The translations under genes were made by a program, and so were the position numbers. A stretch of DNA of 64,000 nt from Pseudoalteromonas rubra. Its GTDB lineage: Bacteria > Pseudomonadota > Gammaproteobacteria > Enterobacterales > Alteromonadaceae. Positions 53,524 to 62,802 of the stretch are shown piece by piece. Each line of letters begins with the position of its first letter. The first letter of the stretch is position 1. Under the pieces are notes generated by a model. The model did no database searches. It was not told the DNA's origin and was given only the letters and a program-made list of their open reading frames with translations. The stretch spans positions 744,001-808,000 of the forward strand of contig NZ_CP013611.1 in assembly GCF_001482385.1 (NCBI RefSeq). The letters run 5' to 3'.

Positions 53524-54150
53524 TCAGGTCGGTTGTTGCGTGACATATTTTATGCCACCACAAAACAACTGACAGGCCTGATCGACAAAAGCATCCAGAT
53601 CCGCTTCAGCCAGGGGCGCCTGCCAGCGGATCGCCTGATCCCAAAACGTCAGCCGCTTTAATGCGCCCCAAAAAAAAGCAGCCGCAAAAGGCGCTGAGAA
53701 AGTACCAAGACAACCTGCCCTCGAGGCCTCTTCAAACCACAGACTCATGGCTGCTTCACATTGACTGAACTTACTATTGAGTCTGTCTGCCTGTGCCTGG
53801 CAACGCATAGACTCGATCATCACTATGCGGGATAGCTTGATGTAGTCTTTATCCGACAGTAAAGACACGGCACTGTCAGCCAGGTGTCTTAGTTGCACTT
53901 CAAAATCATAGTTAGGGATAAACTGAATGGTCGTAATAGGTTGTATTCTTTCAATTAGCGAAATAACCACGGCATCAAATAGGGCTTCTTTCGTTGCGTA
54001 ATGCTTATATAAAGTGCGTTTGGATACCCCGGCAGCACTGCATATCGCTTCCATTGTGGTCGCCTGTAGACCCCGTTGTGCAAATTCTTCTACCGCTGCG
54101 CTTAATATTGCTTGTTGTTTTTCAGTAAGCTGGGTCATTGACTCGGTCAT
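53524..54150 (-). CDS. TetR/AcrR family transcriptional repressor of the RND pump
   Basis: Regulator of 208 residues. The N-terminal helix-turn-helix (about 8-58) reads LTEKQQAILSAAVEEFAQRGLQATTMEAICSAAGVSKRTLYKHYATKEALFDAVV, and a C-terminal ligand-binding helical domain follows, like AefR/AcrR-type regulators. It is divergent from the RND adaptor gene, with three similar 18-bp sequences in between, so it most likely represses that operon and itself. An internal ATG at residue 5 is an alternative start; neither has a strong ribosome-binding site. Confidence 0.9.
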   Translation of the reverse strand: MTESMTQLTEKQQAILSAAVEEFAQRGLQATTMEAICSAAGVSKRTLYKHYATKEALFDAVVISLIERIQPITTIQFIPNYDFEVQLRHLADSAVSLLSDKDYIKLSRIVMIESMRCQAQADRLNSKFSQCEAAMSLWFEEASRAGCLGTFSAPFAAAFFWGALKRLTFWDQAIRWQAPLAEADLDAFVDQACQLFCGGIKYVTQQPT

Positions 54151-54197
54151 CAGTTTAAAATTAACAGCAGTTTAACTTAAAAAGGTCCAATATTAAA

Positions 54198-54280
54198 GTA
54201 AACACATGCGTATACACAACTTCAAAAAAGTACACGGTATCGTTTACCTTAAAACAAATAAAGTATACACTTGCGTATAC
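54198..54280. promoter_or_regulatory. Three operator-like 18-bp repeats between tetR and the RND operon
   Basis: GTAAACACATGCGTATAC (54198-54215), GTACACGGTATCGTTTAC (54230-54247) and GTATACACTTGCGTATAC (54263-54280) share the dyad GTAnAC-6 nt-GTnTAC. Their starts are 32 and 33 bp apart, about three helical turns. A possible promoter, TTTACC (54243) with a 17-nt spacer to TACACT (54266), overlaps the second and third sites. They are probably TetR binding sites. Confidence 0.65.
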
Positions 54281-54598
54281 TTGCACTATTGTCGAACTAT
54301 CTCAGCACTGTGCAGCCTGCTGATAAATCACGCATCATAGGCAATAAACGGTGCGTTTTATTCATTCGGTTCGTTCTGTTTTGGTGTAAACAGTGCGAAG
54401 CACGACAAGGTATTCACTGGCATTAAAGCAAAATCTCGCAATGACGATGCGGCACACGCAAGTCGAAAAGCAGTGCTACACTTACTTGAATGGTTTTTAA
54501 CCACGCCAGCGAACAAATGCAAAAGAAAACCCAATAAAAGAGAGGCATACTCGCCTCTACTCAGGAATAAAAAATTTTAATCAGGATTTGGAGTGTAC
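54281..54598. other. Leader region of the RND operon, no gene seen
   Basis: About 320 bp between the operator repeats and the adaptor start. AGAGGC (54541-54546) pairs with GCCTCT (54553-54558) in a small hairpin 40 bp before the start codon. A frame without stop codons runs to 54579 but has no start codon or ribosome-binding site, so it is not called as a gene. Confidence 0.5.
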
Positions 54599-55774
54599 AT
54601 GTATCCAGCCCATAACAGCAGTCGTGTGGTACACCTGGCAACAGCGGTATTGTCTGCACTAGCTATTTCTGCCTGCTCAGAGGCACCGCAAAGCCAGGGT
54701 GGCCCATCCATGCCATCTGCGCAAGTGAGTATCAACAAAGTCACAACCCAGAGTGTGCCGTTCAATATCGAACTGCCAGCCACTCTGGCCGGTGATAAAG
54801 AAGTTGAGATCAGAGCGCGTGTATCCGGGCTTGTTGAGTCGCGTAACTTTGAAGAAGGCCAGTACGTTAAAGCGGGACGTTCTTTATTTACCATTGAGCT
54901 TCGTCCCTTACAGCTGGAACGAGACAAAGCAGAAGCCGACCTCAATGCCGCAAAAGCGAATGTGGCACAGGCAAAACGTGAGAAAGACAGGCTTGAACGA
55001 CTCAAAGATGAGCGTTCAGTTTCAAAACGCGATTTTGATAACGCCGTTTCCGCCTATGAAATTGCCATCGCCAATCTGGACTCTGCCAAAGTGGCACTCA
55101 GTGAAGCACAACTGGATTTAGAGTATGCGCAGGTTAAAGCGCCTGTCTCAGGGATCATGGGTCGAGAGTTCGTTTCTCAGGGCAGCTATGTCTCCGGGCC
55201 GACCGTACTGTTAAGTGAACTCACCGATACCGGCAAGATGCGGGCACGGTTTGGGTTTTCTGAACGAGAGCAGCTGGCTATGCGACAGGATGTTGAAAAT
55301 GGCACACTGAGCCTGCCTAAGAATAATGAGTTTAATGCCACCATAGTGCTTCAGGATGGTTCTGTCTATGCGCATTCAGGCAAAGTCGATTTCTCGGATG
55401 TCCGGGTAAACCGCTTTACTGGTACCAGTGAATTACAGGCCCGGATCAGCAACCCGGATGGTGAGCTGCGTCCTGGTCAGTTTGTCCGCGTTCGTTTGTC
55501 CGGTGCTGTGCGCAATAACGCCATTGTGCTGCCGCAACGTGCCGTATTAGACAACGGCACAGGTAAATTTGTCTATCTTGCTACTGAAAACGAACAAGGC
55601 ATGACCGTTGCCCTGCCTGCGCCAGTTGAGGTAGGTGAATGGGTCAACCTGGATGGCAAAAACATGTGGGTGATTCGACAGGGCCTGACCCCTGGCCAGC
55701 CCGTGATCGTTGAAGGTATGGCGCGCATATTCTTCCCAGGAATGCCCGTTAGCGTGAGCGGCGAAGGAGAATAA
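54599..55774 (+). CDS. RND efflux periplasmic adaptor (AcrA-like lipoprotein)
   Basis: Membrane-fusion protein of 391 residues, the lipoprotein type: signal peptide with lipobox ISAC, Cys26. The barrel-sandwich halves are EVEIRARVSGLVESRNFEEGQYVKAGRSLFTI and LEYAQVKAPVSGIMGREFVSQGSYV, separated by a helical hairpin (about 105-165). A beta-barrel domain, with ARISNPDGELRPGQFVRVRL, follows. It connects the RND pump to an outer-membrane channel (TolC, not in this window). The frame can begin at GTG 54593; ATG 54599 has GGAG at 5 nt and is preferred. It lies 4 bp before the pump gene. Confidence 0.9.
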   Translation: MYPAHNSSRVVHLATAVLSALAISACSEAPQSQGGPSMPSAQVSINKVTTQSVPFNIELPATLAGDKEVEIRARVSGLVESRNFEEGQYVKAGRSLFTIELRPLQLERDKAEADLNAAKANVAQAKREKDRLERLKDERSVSKRDFDNAVSAYEIAIANLDSAKVALSEAQLDLEYAQVKAPVSGIMGREFVSQGSYVSGPTVLLSELTDTGKMRARFGFSEREQLAMRQDVENGTLSLPKNNEFNATIVLQDGSVYAHSGKVDFSDVRVNRFTGTSELQARISNPDGELRPGQFVRVRLSGAVRNNAIVLPQRAVLDNGTGKFVYLATENEQGMTVALPAPVEVGEWVNLDGKNMWVIRQGLTPGQPVIVEGMARIFFPGMPVSVSGEGE

Positions 55775-55778
55775 TCGT

Positions 55779-58700
55779 ATGTTCTCTAAGTATTTTATTG
55801 ATCGCCCGATCTTTGCTTTTGTGATCTCTATTGTTATCGTACTGGCAGGTCTGGCCGCAATGCGCACCCTGCCTATCGCTCAGTACCCGGAGATCGCACC
55901 GCCTCAGGTTCAGGTAACGGCTTTTTACCCTGGTGCATCTGCCGATGTCCTGGAGCAGACAGTGGCAGCCCCAATAGAAAATGCCATCACAGGCGTTGAG
56001 GGCATGATGTACATGGAGTCAACCAGTACCAGCTCTGGCACAACCACTATCACAGTGACTTTTGAAATAGGTACGGATATTGACCAGGCTGCCGTCGACG
56101 TCAACAACCGGGTAAAACAGGTTGAGGCGCGTTTACCGGAAGAGACACGCCGTCAGGGTGTGGTTGTTGCAAAAGGCTCATCCAGCTTCTTGCAGGTTCA
56201 CGCCTTCTATTCACCGGACGGGACTCGTTCCAGCTTGTGGACATCAAACTATGTCACCATGAATATCCTGGACCGTATTAAACGTATCCCCGGCACCACC
56301 AGTGTACAAATATTCGGGGCCAAAGATTACGCCATGCGGGTCTGGATCCGCCCTGACCTCATGAGTCAGCTTGGTGTCACTGTTGAAGAGGTCACCGCAG
56401 CCATTCGTGAACAAAACTCACAGTATGCGGCCGGTACCATAGGTGCCACACCAACCAGTAGTCAGCCTCAGGAGCTGGTTTACAGTGTAACTGCTAAAGG
56501 TCGTTTATCTACGCCTGAAGAATTTGAAGCCATTATCATTCGCGCAAACCCGGATGGCTCAACCTTGCGCCTTAAAGATGTAGCGCGAGTTGAGCTGGGC
56601 TCCAAAGATTACAATTTTGCCGGCACCTTTAACGGTAAAGAGGCGGTACTTCTGGGTGTCTTTTTACAACCAGGTGCCAATGCGCTGGATGTAGCGAACG
56701 AAGTAGAATCCGTGATAGCAGAGCTTCGTCAACAGTTTCCTGTTGGCCTGGATCATGGCATTCCGTACGACACCACACGCTTTGTGGAAGTGTCCATTCG
56801 TGAAGTATTGATCACCCTGGTCGAAGCCATGGTATTGGTATTTTTGGTCGTTTACCTGTTCCTGCAAAACTGGCGCGCCACCTTAATTCCGACTCTGGCA
56901 GTACCCGTTTCTTTATTGGGTACATTTGCCGGACTTTATATGCTCGGCTACTCCATCAATACCCTGACACTTTTCGGTATGGTGCTGTCTATTGGTATCG
57001 TCGTTGATGATGCCATCGTAGTACTGGAAAACGTCGAGCGGATCATGCACGAGCAACACCTCAATGCTCGTGAAGCGGCTATTAAAGCGATGCAGGAAGT
57101 AAGCGGCCCTGTTGTCGCTATTGTACTGGTATTGTGCTCAGTGTTCGTCCCTATCGCGTTCCTGGGTGGGTTAACGGGTGAATTGTTCAGACAATTTGCG
57201 ATTACCATCTCGATATCTGTCAGTTTATCAGGCGTGGTCGCGCTGACCATGACTCCGGCGCTGTGCGTCATGATCCTCAAACATGAACACAAGCAAACCG
57301 CGGGGTTCTTCTTATGGTTCAATAACTGGTTCCAGCGCGTCACCGGCCGTTATGTGGGCTCCGTGAGCTTTATGATAAGACGTGGCTTGCTTGGTGTGGT
57401 GCTGATGGCCTCTATGGTCGGCGCAACCATGTTTATATGGCAAAAAACCCCGGGGTCTTTGGTCCCGGATGAAGATCAGGGCTTCTACATCGCCGCAGTG
57501 TTCCTGCCTGATGGGTCGTCACTGGAGCGCACCGCTGCAGTGGTTGAAGAAGTTGTCGCTGCCGCCCAGTCAAATCCGGCCAATGAAAACGTAGTTGCTT
57601 TTACTGGGTTTGATTTTATTGGTGGCGGTTACAAAAACAGTGCTGCGACGCTGTTCATCACACAGAAACACTGGGATGAGCGAGAAATCGACACGAAATC
57701 ACTGGTTGGCGAGTTGTTTATGAAGACCGCCGGGATCAACGAAGCGCTGGTTCTGGCCTTCAATCCCCCAGCTATATTCGGCCTGGGCACCACCGGCGGC
57801 TTTGAGGTTTACCTACAAAACAAAGCGGGTACAGACCCTGAACGTCTCAAGCAAGGCATGCAAATGCTAATGGGCGAAGCACAAAAGAGTCCGGTACTTG
57901 CGGGTATTCAGACACTGTGGCGTCCGGATGCACCGCAGCTTAAAGTTCACATGGACCGGGAACAGGCTCGTGCTATGGGCGTGAATATCAACTCAGCATT
58001 CAACGCGCTGGCTGCCAACCTGGGTAATTACTACGTCAATGACTTCAATAAGTTCGGTAGAGCCTGGCAGGTGCTGCTATCAGCCGAAGCTGAGTTCCGT
58101 ATGACACCAGAAGACGTTGGCCGCATCTATGTGAAAAACAACCGTGGTGAAATGGTCCCTATCTCAGCATTCACTGACATAGAGTACAGCCGTGGACCGG
58201 AAACCCTGCAGCGCTACAATAATCTGTCGGCAGTTAAGCTAATGGGTAATGCAGCCCCTGGATACAGCTCAGGTCAGGCCATTGCAGAGTTTGAGCGTAT
58301 CGCAAAACAAGTTCTGCCACCGGATATGACCTTTGAATGGACAGCCTCCGCTTATCAGGAAAAGCGCAGCTCAGGCACAACCAGCCTGGCACTTGGGCTG
58401 GCTGTTGTGATGGTATTTTTGATCCTGGCGGCACTTTATGAGCGCTGGTCTCTGCCTATTTCGGTGTTGCTGGCGCTGCCGTTTGGTACCTTTGGTGCAC
58501 TTATCTCCATCTGGGTTGCAGGCTTAACCAATGATGTTTATTTCCAAATTGGCCTGGTCACCTTACTTGGTCTGGCCAGTAAAAACGCCATTCTGATCGT
58601 TGAGTACGCGCTGATGAAAACACAGCAAGGCTGGAGCCCGGCTGCAGCAGCACTGGAAGCGGCACGACTGAGGTTTCGCCCTATCATTATGACTTCGCTG

Positions 58701-58952
58701 GCCTTCATTTTGGGCGTAGTACCTCTGGTATTGAGCTCAGGCGCAGGTGCGGGTGCACGTCATAGTGTAGGCACCGGGGTCATGGGTGGTATGCTTGCAG
58801 CAACCTTCCTGGCAGTGTTCTTCCTGCCCTTATTCTTTTACTGGTTAACGGCAAGGCGTGTTTCTGAGAAACGCTCTAAACAGGAACTAAGTGAAGAAAT
58901 TGCACAGCAGCACAAAGCTGAGCATGTAGATACCAAAGAAGATCTGGCTTAA
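55779..58952 (+). CDS. RND multidrug efflux pump, AcrB-like (HAE1 family)
   Basis: Inner-membrane proton-driven pump of 1057 residues with twelve helices and two large periplasmic loops. Proton-relay residues are visible: the Asp pair in IGIVVDDAIVVLENVERI (about 409-410) and the lysine in LGLASKNAILIVEYA (about 934). The N terminus (FSKYFIDRPIFAFVISIVIVLAGLAAMRTLPIAQYPEIAPP) and GFDFIGGGYKNSAATLFI are typical of the HAE1 family. It is cotranscribed with the adaptor and probably controlled by the divergent TetR. No outer-membrane factor gene follows. It would export drugs, detergents, bile-like or natural-product compounds. Confidence 0.95.
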   Translation: MFSKYFIDRPIFAFVISIVIVLAGLAAMRTLPIAQYPEIAPPQVQVTAFYPGASADVLEQTVAAPIENAITGVEGMMYMESTSTSSGTTTITVTFEIGTDIDQAAVDVNNRVKQVEARLPEETRRQGVVVAKGSSSFLQVHAFYSPDGTRSSLWTSNYVTMNILDRIKRIPGTTSVQIFGAKDYAMRVWIRPDLMSQLGVTVEEVTAAIREQNSQYAAGTIGATPTSSQPQELVYSVTAKGRLSTPEEFEAIIIRANPDGSTLRLKDVARVELGSKDYNFAGTFNGKEAVLLGVFLQPGANALDVANEVESVIAELRQQFPVGLDHGIPYDTTRFVEVSIREVLITLVEAMVLVFLVVYLFLQNWRATLIPTLAVPVSLLGTFAGLYMLGYSINTLTLFGMVLSIGIVVDDAIVVLENVERIMHEQHLNAREAAIKAMQEVSGPVVAIVLVLCSVFVPIAFLGGLTGELFRQFAITISISVSLSGVVALTMTPALCVMILKHEHKQTAGFFLWFNNWFQRVTGRYVGSVSFMIRRGLLGVVLMASMVGATMFIWQKTPGSLVPDEDQGFYIAAVFLPDGSSLERTAAVVEEVVAAAQSNPANENVVAFTGFDFIGGGYKNSAATLFITQKHWDEREIDTKSLVGELFMKTAGINEALVLAFNPPAIFGLGTTGGFEVYLQNKAGTDPERLKQGMQMLMGEAQKSPVLAGIQTLWRPDAPQLKVHMDREQARAMGVNINSAFNALAANLGNYYVNDFNKFGRAWQVLLSAEAEFRMTPEDVGRIYVKNNRGEMVPISAFTDIEYSRGPETLQRYNNLSAVKLMGNAAPGYSSGQAIAEFERIAKQVLPPDMTFEWTASAYQEKRSSGTTSLALGLAVVMVFLILAALYERWSLPISVLLALPFGTFGALISIWVAGLTNDVYFQIGLVTLLGLASKNAILIVEYALMKTQQGWSPAAAALEAARLRFRPIIMTSLAFILGVVPLVLSSGAGAGARHSVGTGVMGGMLAATFLAVFFLPLFFYWLTARRVSEKRSKQELSEEIAQQHKAEHVDTKEDLA

Positions 58953-58970
58953 CTTTTCAGGTCGAATACA

Positions 58971-59005
58971 AGCGCCGTTCACTCCATGAGTGCCGGCGCT
59001 TTTTT
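58971..59005 (+). terminator. Rho-independent terminator after the RND operon
   Basis: AGCGCCG (58971-58977) pairs with CGGCGCT (58994-59000), with an inner CACTC/GAGTG stem, followed by TTTTTT. Confidence 0.85.
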
Positions 59006-59249
59006 GTTATCAACCGTAATAACCTTCCTAAACTCATCCGCTTACTTTTGATAACAGTATCTTTGTTGGCTGCTCACCCTATTCCCTTAGCCATTAGTCT
59101 AATTTCCTGCCGATTCATCGGCTCTCGCTTGCAATAGGGCAAACTTTGTTATTTCTTTGAGCTATAGCTTATTACCATTTTAAGCTCCCTGATTGGTTTC
59201 ATAGGTGTGCCGGGTAGTAAAAAGCAATGACAACAACAAGGAATAGATC

Positions 59250-60953
59250 ATGACAACATCAGCAATGAACCCGACCCTCAGTTATCACCGTGGAACCTCT
59301 GGCACGCCTTTACTTGATCAAACCATTGGCGACTTTCTGGCGCGCATTGTCGAACAGTTCGGCGACCGTGAAGCAATTGTTGTTTGCCATCAGCAACAGC
59401 GCCTCAGCTACCGGGAGTACCTTAAGCGTATTGATGAACTGGCAGCCGCCCTGTTACATTGCGGGATCCAGCCAGGCGACAGAGTTGGGCTCTGGTCGCC
59501 CAATAACCTTGAGTGGTCTCTGGTGCAATTTGCCACAGCGCGGATCGGTGCCATTATGGTGTGTCTGAATCCGGCTTACCGCCCTGCCGAGCTCGAGTTT
59601 TCACTCAATAATGCGGGTTGTAAGATGCTCATTATGGCCACCCGGTTCAAACACAGTCACTATGTCGATATGCTTAAAGAGCTCGCCCCGCAGTTGGAAG
59701 AGTATACTTTTGGTGAGCTGTGTGCTCCTAAACTGCCTGATCTGACCCATGTTGTGGTGATCCCCCAGCAAGGAGAGTCAACCCCAACAGGATTGTGTGA
59801 TTTCAATCAGTTACTTTCAATCGCGTCAGATCAAGATTACAACACCCTGCGCACTATCGGAGCCAGATTAAGCCCCGACGACGCCATCAATATCCAGTTT
59901 ACCTCAGGAACAACCGGCAACCCCAAGGGCGCCACATTAACCCATCGTAATATTCTCAATAATGCCAACCTGGTTGCGCAGACCATGCAACTTACAGAGC
60001 AGGATAAGCTCTGTATTCCGGTACCGCTGTACCACTGTTTCGGTATGGTGCTGGGCAACCTGGTTTGTCTCAGCCAGGGAGCGTGTGCAGTGTTCCCCAA
60101 CGATGCTTTCGATCCGCTTCTGACACTGCAAACCGTCGAGGCCGAACAGTGTACTGCGCTACACGGCGTGCCCACTATGTTTATCGCACAACTGGAGCAC
60201 GAGCAGTTTAATCAGTTCGACCTGAGCTCACTCAGAACCGGCGTCATGGCAGGTGCCACTTGTCCGGAAAAAGTGATGCGTGATGTGCAAACCAAAATGC
60301 ACCTGACAGACATCTTAATTGGCTATGGCCAGACCGAATGCAGCCCCATTAATCATATTACTGAAGTGTCGGCTCCATTGATTAAACGAGTGACTACTGT
60401 CGGTCGTGCCATTGCCCACACTGAAGTGAAAATCATTGATGAAAGTGGTGAGCTTACTCCCAGGGGCGTACCCGGCGAGGTGTGTGCACGTGGCTACTGT
60501 GTCATGCAAGGCTACTGGCAGGATGATGCCAAAACCCAGGCAACCATAGATGCACAAGGCTGGTTGCACTCAGGCGATCTGGGTGTAATGGATGACGAAG
60601 GGTATGTCTCCATTGTGGGGCGCATCAAGGACATGATCATCCGTGGCGGCGAAAATATTTACCCACGAGAGATCGAAGAAGTTTTGTATCATCACCCTGA
60701 CATTCAGGATGCTGCGGTATTTGGGATCCAAGATGAGAAATACGGTGAGGAAGTTTGCGCCTGGCTACAGCTAAAGCCGGAGCACTATGTTGACGAGCAA
60801 GCCATTAGAGCTTACTTACAAGATAAACTCTCCTACTTCAAAGTCCCCAAACATATACGCATCGTAGATGCCTACCCAATGACGGTGACCGGGAAACTAC
60901 AAAAGTTCAAAATGCGTGAGGCAATGGAAAAGTCACTCAACGGACCGGCTTAA
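59250..60953 (+). CDS. Acyl-CoA synthetase, AMP-binding (ACSF2-like)
   Basis: Adenylate-forming ligase of 567 residues that activates a carboxylic acid, probably a medium- or long-chain fatty acid, to its CoA ester. The P-loop is NIQFTSGTTGNPKGATLTH, followed by GYGQTECSPI and the DxGWLHSGDLGVMDDEGYVSIVGRIKDMIIRGGENIYPREIE hinge/core, with the C-terminal lysine in TVTGKLQKFKMRE. The pattern fits the ACSF2/long-chain acyl-CoA synthetase subgroup used in fatty-acid degradation. AAGGA precedes the ATG. It is a single-gene unit; the flanking genes are unrelated. Confidence 0.9.
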   Translation: MTTSAMNPTLSYHRGTSGTPLLDQTIGDFLARIVEQFGDREAIVVCHQQQRLSYREYLKRIDELAAALLHCGIQPGDRVGLWSPNNLEWSLVQFATARIGAIMVCLNPAYRPAELEFSLNNAGCKMLIMATRFKHSHYVDMLKELAPQLEEYTFGELCAPKLPDLTHVVVIPQQGESTPTGLCDFNQLLSIASDQDYNTLRTIGARLSPDDAINIQFTSGTTGNPKGATLTHRNILNNANLVAQTMQLTEQDKLCIPVPLYHCFGMVLGNLVCLSQGACAVFPNDAFDPLLTLQTVEAEQCTALHGVPTMFIAQLEHEQFNQFDLSSLRTGVMAGATCPEKVMRDVQTKMHLTDILIGYGQTECSPINHITEVSAPLIKRVTTVGRAIAHTEVKIIDESGELTPRGVPGEVCARGYCVMQGYWQDDAKTQATIDAQGWLHSGDLGVMDDEGYVSIVGRIKDMIIRGGENIYPREIEEVLYHHPDIQDAAVFGIQDEKYGEEVCAWLQLKPEHYVDEQAIRAYLQDKLSYFKVPKHIRIVDAYPMTVTGKLQKFKMREAMEKSLNGPA

Positions 60954-60955
60954 AC

Positions 60956-60983
60956 AAGGGCTAAAACACACGTTTAGCCCCTT
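60956..60983. terminator. Inverted repeat between the acyl-CoA synthetase and amine oxidase genes
   Basis: GGGCTAAA (60958-60965) pairs with TTTAGCCC (60973-60980), extended on both sides by CAA/TTG-type pairing, between convergent genes. It lacks a clear T-run. Confidence 0.5.
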
Positions 60984-61014
60984 GCATCAATGACAAAGTC
61001 ATCTACAAATGAGA

Positions 61015-62436
61015 TTACAGGCTAAGCAGCTGGTGATCCAGTGCCTGAGCAGCCTCTTCCGCTGCCCGATACCCTGAAGCAACCGCACCTTCCATATAAC
61101 CTGTCCAGATGTCTGCCGTTTCTGTTCCGCAGAAATGAAAAGACCCGAGCGGTTTTTTCAGGTTATCAGCAAACTGAGTGAGCTTTCCAACCGCAAGAGG
61201 AGATTCACACCCCCTCTGATAAGGTGCTGCCTGCCAGTCTGTCTCCACATAATCCACAGCCTCAAATGCCTCATCGCCAAAGAATTGGCTCAGAACTGCA
61301 AGTATCTGTTCCTTGCGTTCATCCAACGACAACGCGCGCATTGCGTCACTACTATTTACAAATACGGTAAGTAAACCCGGTCCATTGCTATTACGGGAAC
61401 AGTCAAAAGTACTGGTCAGCACATCGTTTGGGATGAATGAAATACCACTCAAGCCCTGCGCACGCCAAAATGGTCGGGTATATAACAGGTGGGCCTTGAT
61501 GCTGCCTTCACTCGTATCCCATTGCTCAATAAGCTGCCTTTTATTCGATAACAACGGCGGCTCGAACTGAATATTACCGAGTAAACTGGGTGCCATGGCG
61601 AATATCACACGCTGACACAAAATAACTTGCCCGCTCTGGCAGCTGACCAGGCAAAATTCGCCGTGATCCTCTACTTTGGTCACAGCATCAAATTGCACAT
61701 GTTCTGACAACTGCTGTTGCAGCGCCAGACAAATCGACTGTGCTCCCTCTTTGATAATACGGTCCTGCGCCCCCCCGGTGATGACTTCTAGTTGCTCAAT
61801 ACTGCCAGCACTTCGTATATAGTAGAGCAAAAATAAAAAGGAGATTTGTGCGATCGAAGCTGCTAAAAATGAGCGGACGGAATAATCCAATTCTTCTATT
61901 GCATTGGCGGAATAACCTTGGTCCACACACCAATCATAGGCAGTTTGACCATCCCAGGCCTGAGCGCTCTGGGCCAACCAGGGTGCGTGTATGGGTAAGC
62001 TTGCCGCCAACCGATTAAGGGTTGCACGTATTGTAGCCAATTCATTTTGCACTTGCGCTGGGAGATCATCTTGCGATATCAGCTCCCCCTCCTGTGGCGT
62101 TGCAAAGGTCGAAAGTCCCAACTCGGCAATTAGAGATTGCATATGAATATGTGTCGCACCTACCCACTGTGCACCACCATCCACAATATGGCGCTCACCG
62201 CCTGTTGTTGTCAGCTGTTGATTCAAGGTCCGCCCGCCAACCCGGCTTTTTGCTTCAAGTAACTTAAAGTGGTAGCGGTTTTGAGCTGACAACTGCTTTG
62301 CCGCCGCCAGCCCGGCTAACCCACCCCCAATAACAACAATATCAGTCACATCCTTGATACTTTCAAAGTTAACATTGTCCAGCACTTGAGATGCCAAGTG
62401 CTTTAAGTTAGTAGTATGATCTGTTGGTGCTTTCAT
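61015..62436 (-). CDS. Flavin-containing amine oxidase
   Basis: FAD-dependent oxidoreductase of 473 residues from ATG 62436. The dinucleotide-binding motif is IVVIGGGLAGLAAAKQL, followed by EAKSRVGGRTLNQQ and DGGAQWVGATHIHM as in monoamine oxidases. The C-terminal FAD motif has GSFHFCGTETADIWTGYMEGAVASGYRAAEE. It probably oxidises a primary or secondary amine, giving an aldehyde, ammonia and hydrogen peroxide. There is no signal peptide from the chosen start. The longer frame adds 36 residues with no family support, while AAGGACAG precedes 62436 by 8 nt. Confidence 0.88.
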   Translation of the reverse strand: MKAPTDHTTNLKHLASQVLDNVNFESIKDVTDIVVIGGGLAGLAAAKQLSAQNRYHFKLLEAKSRVGGRTLNQQLTTTGGERHIVDGGAQWVGATHIHMQSLIAELGLSTFATPQEGELISQDDLPAQVQNELATIRATLNRLAASLPIHAPWLAQSAQAWDGQTAYDWCVDQGYSANAIEELDYSVRSFLAASIAQISFLFLLYYIRSAGSIEQLEVITGGAQDRIIKEGAQSICLALQQQLSEHVQFDAVTKVEDHGEFCLVSCQSGQVILCQRVIFAMAPSLLGNIQFEPPLLSNKRQLIEQWDTSEGSIKAHLLYTRPFWRAQGLSGISFIPNDVLTSTFDCSRNSNGPGLLTVFVNSSDAMRALSLDERKEQILAVLSQFFGDEAFEAVDYVETDWQAAPYQRGCESPLAVGKLTQFADNLKKPLGSFHFCGTETADIWTGYMEGAVASGYRAAEEAAQALDHQLLSL

Positions 62437-62802
62437 TTTTCTGTCCTTGTATGTGGTAATAACTAAGTTGTCTAAACATCTGCACACTAGGATAAAAGCC
62501 AGGGACTCGTTTAAGTATGTATTTGTTGTCAGCGAATGTGGCAAAGTGTGAGAGAGTGCTGGAAACCATCAAGGTTGCGTTCATATTTCAGTCGTTTTGA
62601 CATCGTTCCAAAGCAATAGATCGATAAATGTCGACACTATTTTGCTTAATGGTATAAACAGTATTGGGATAGACTGAAACCTGCTCAGCAAATAATAAAT
62701 TTTTAACAGTATAAACAACTGAATGCATAGAAATCGTTCGCAAATTCAACTAGCCTAGTAACACGAGCTCCGCTTTTTAAGCATCTTCTTTGGTTGCCAA
62801 TC
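62437..62802. other. Intergenic region between divergent genes, no gene seen
   Basis: About 365 bp, AT-rich, that must carry promoters for the amine oxidase (leftward) and the propeller sensor (rightward). CAGTATAAACA-like text recurs near 62660 and 62710 but no clear operator pattern was resolved. Confidence 0.45.

Noticed and set aside
54375..54579. Stop-free frame of about 65 codons upstream of the RND adaptor gene
   Set aside because: There is no plausible start codon or ribosome-binding site and no recognisable domain, so it is probably chance.
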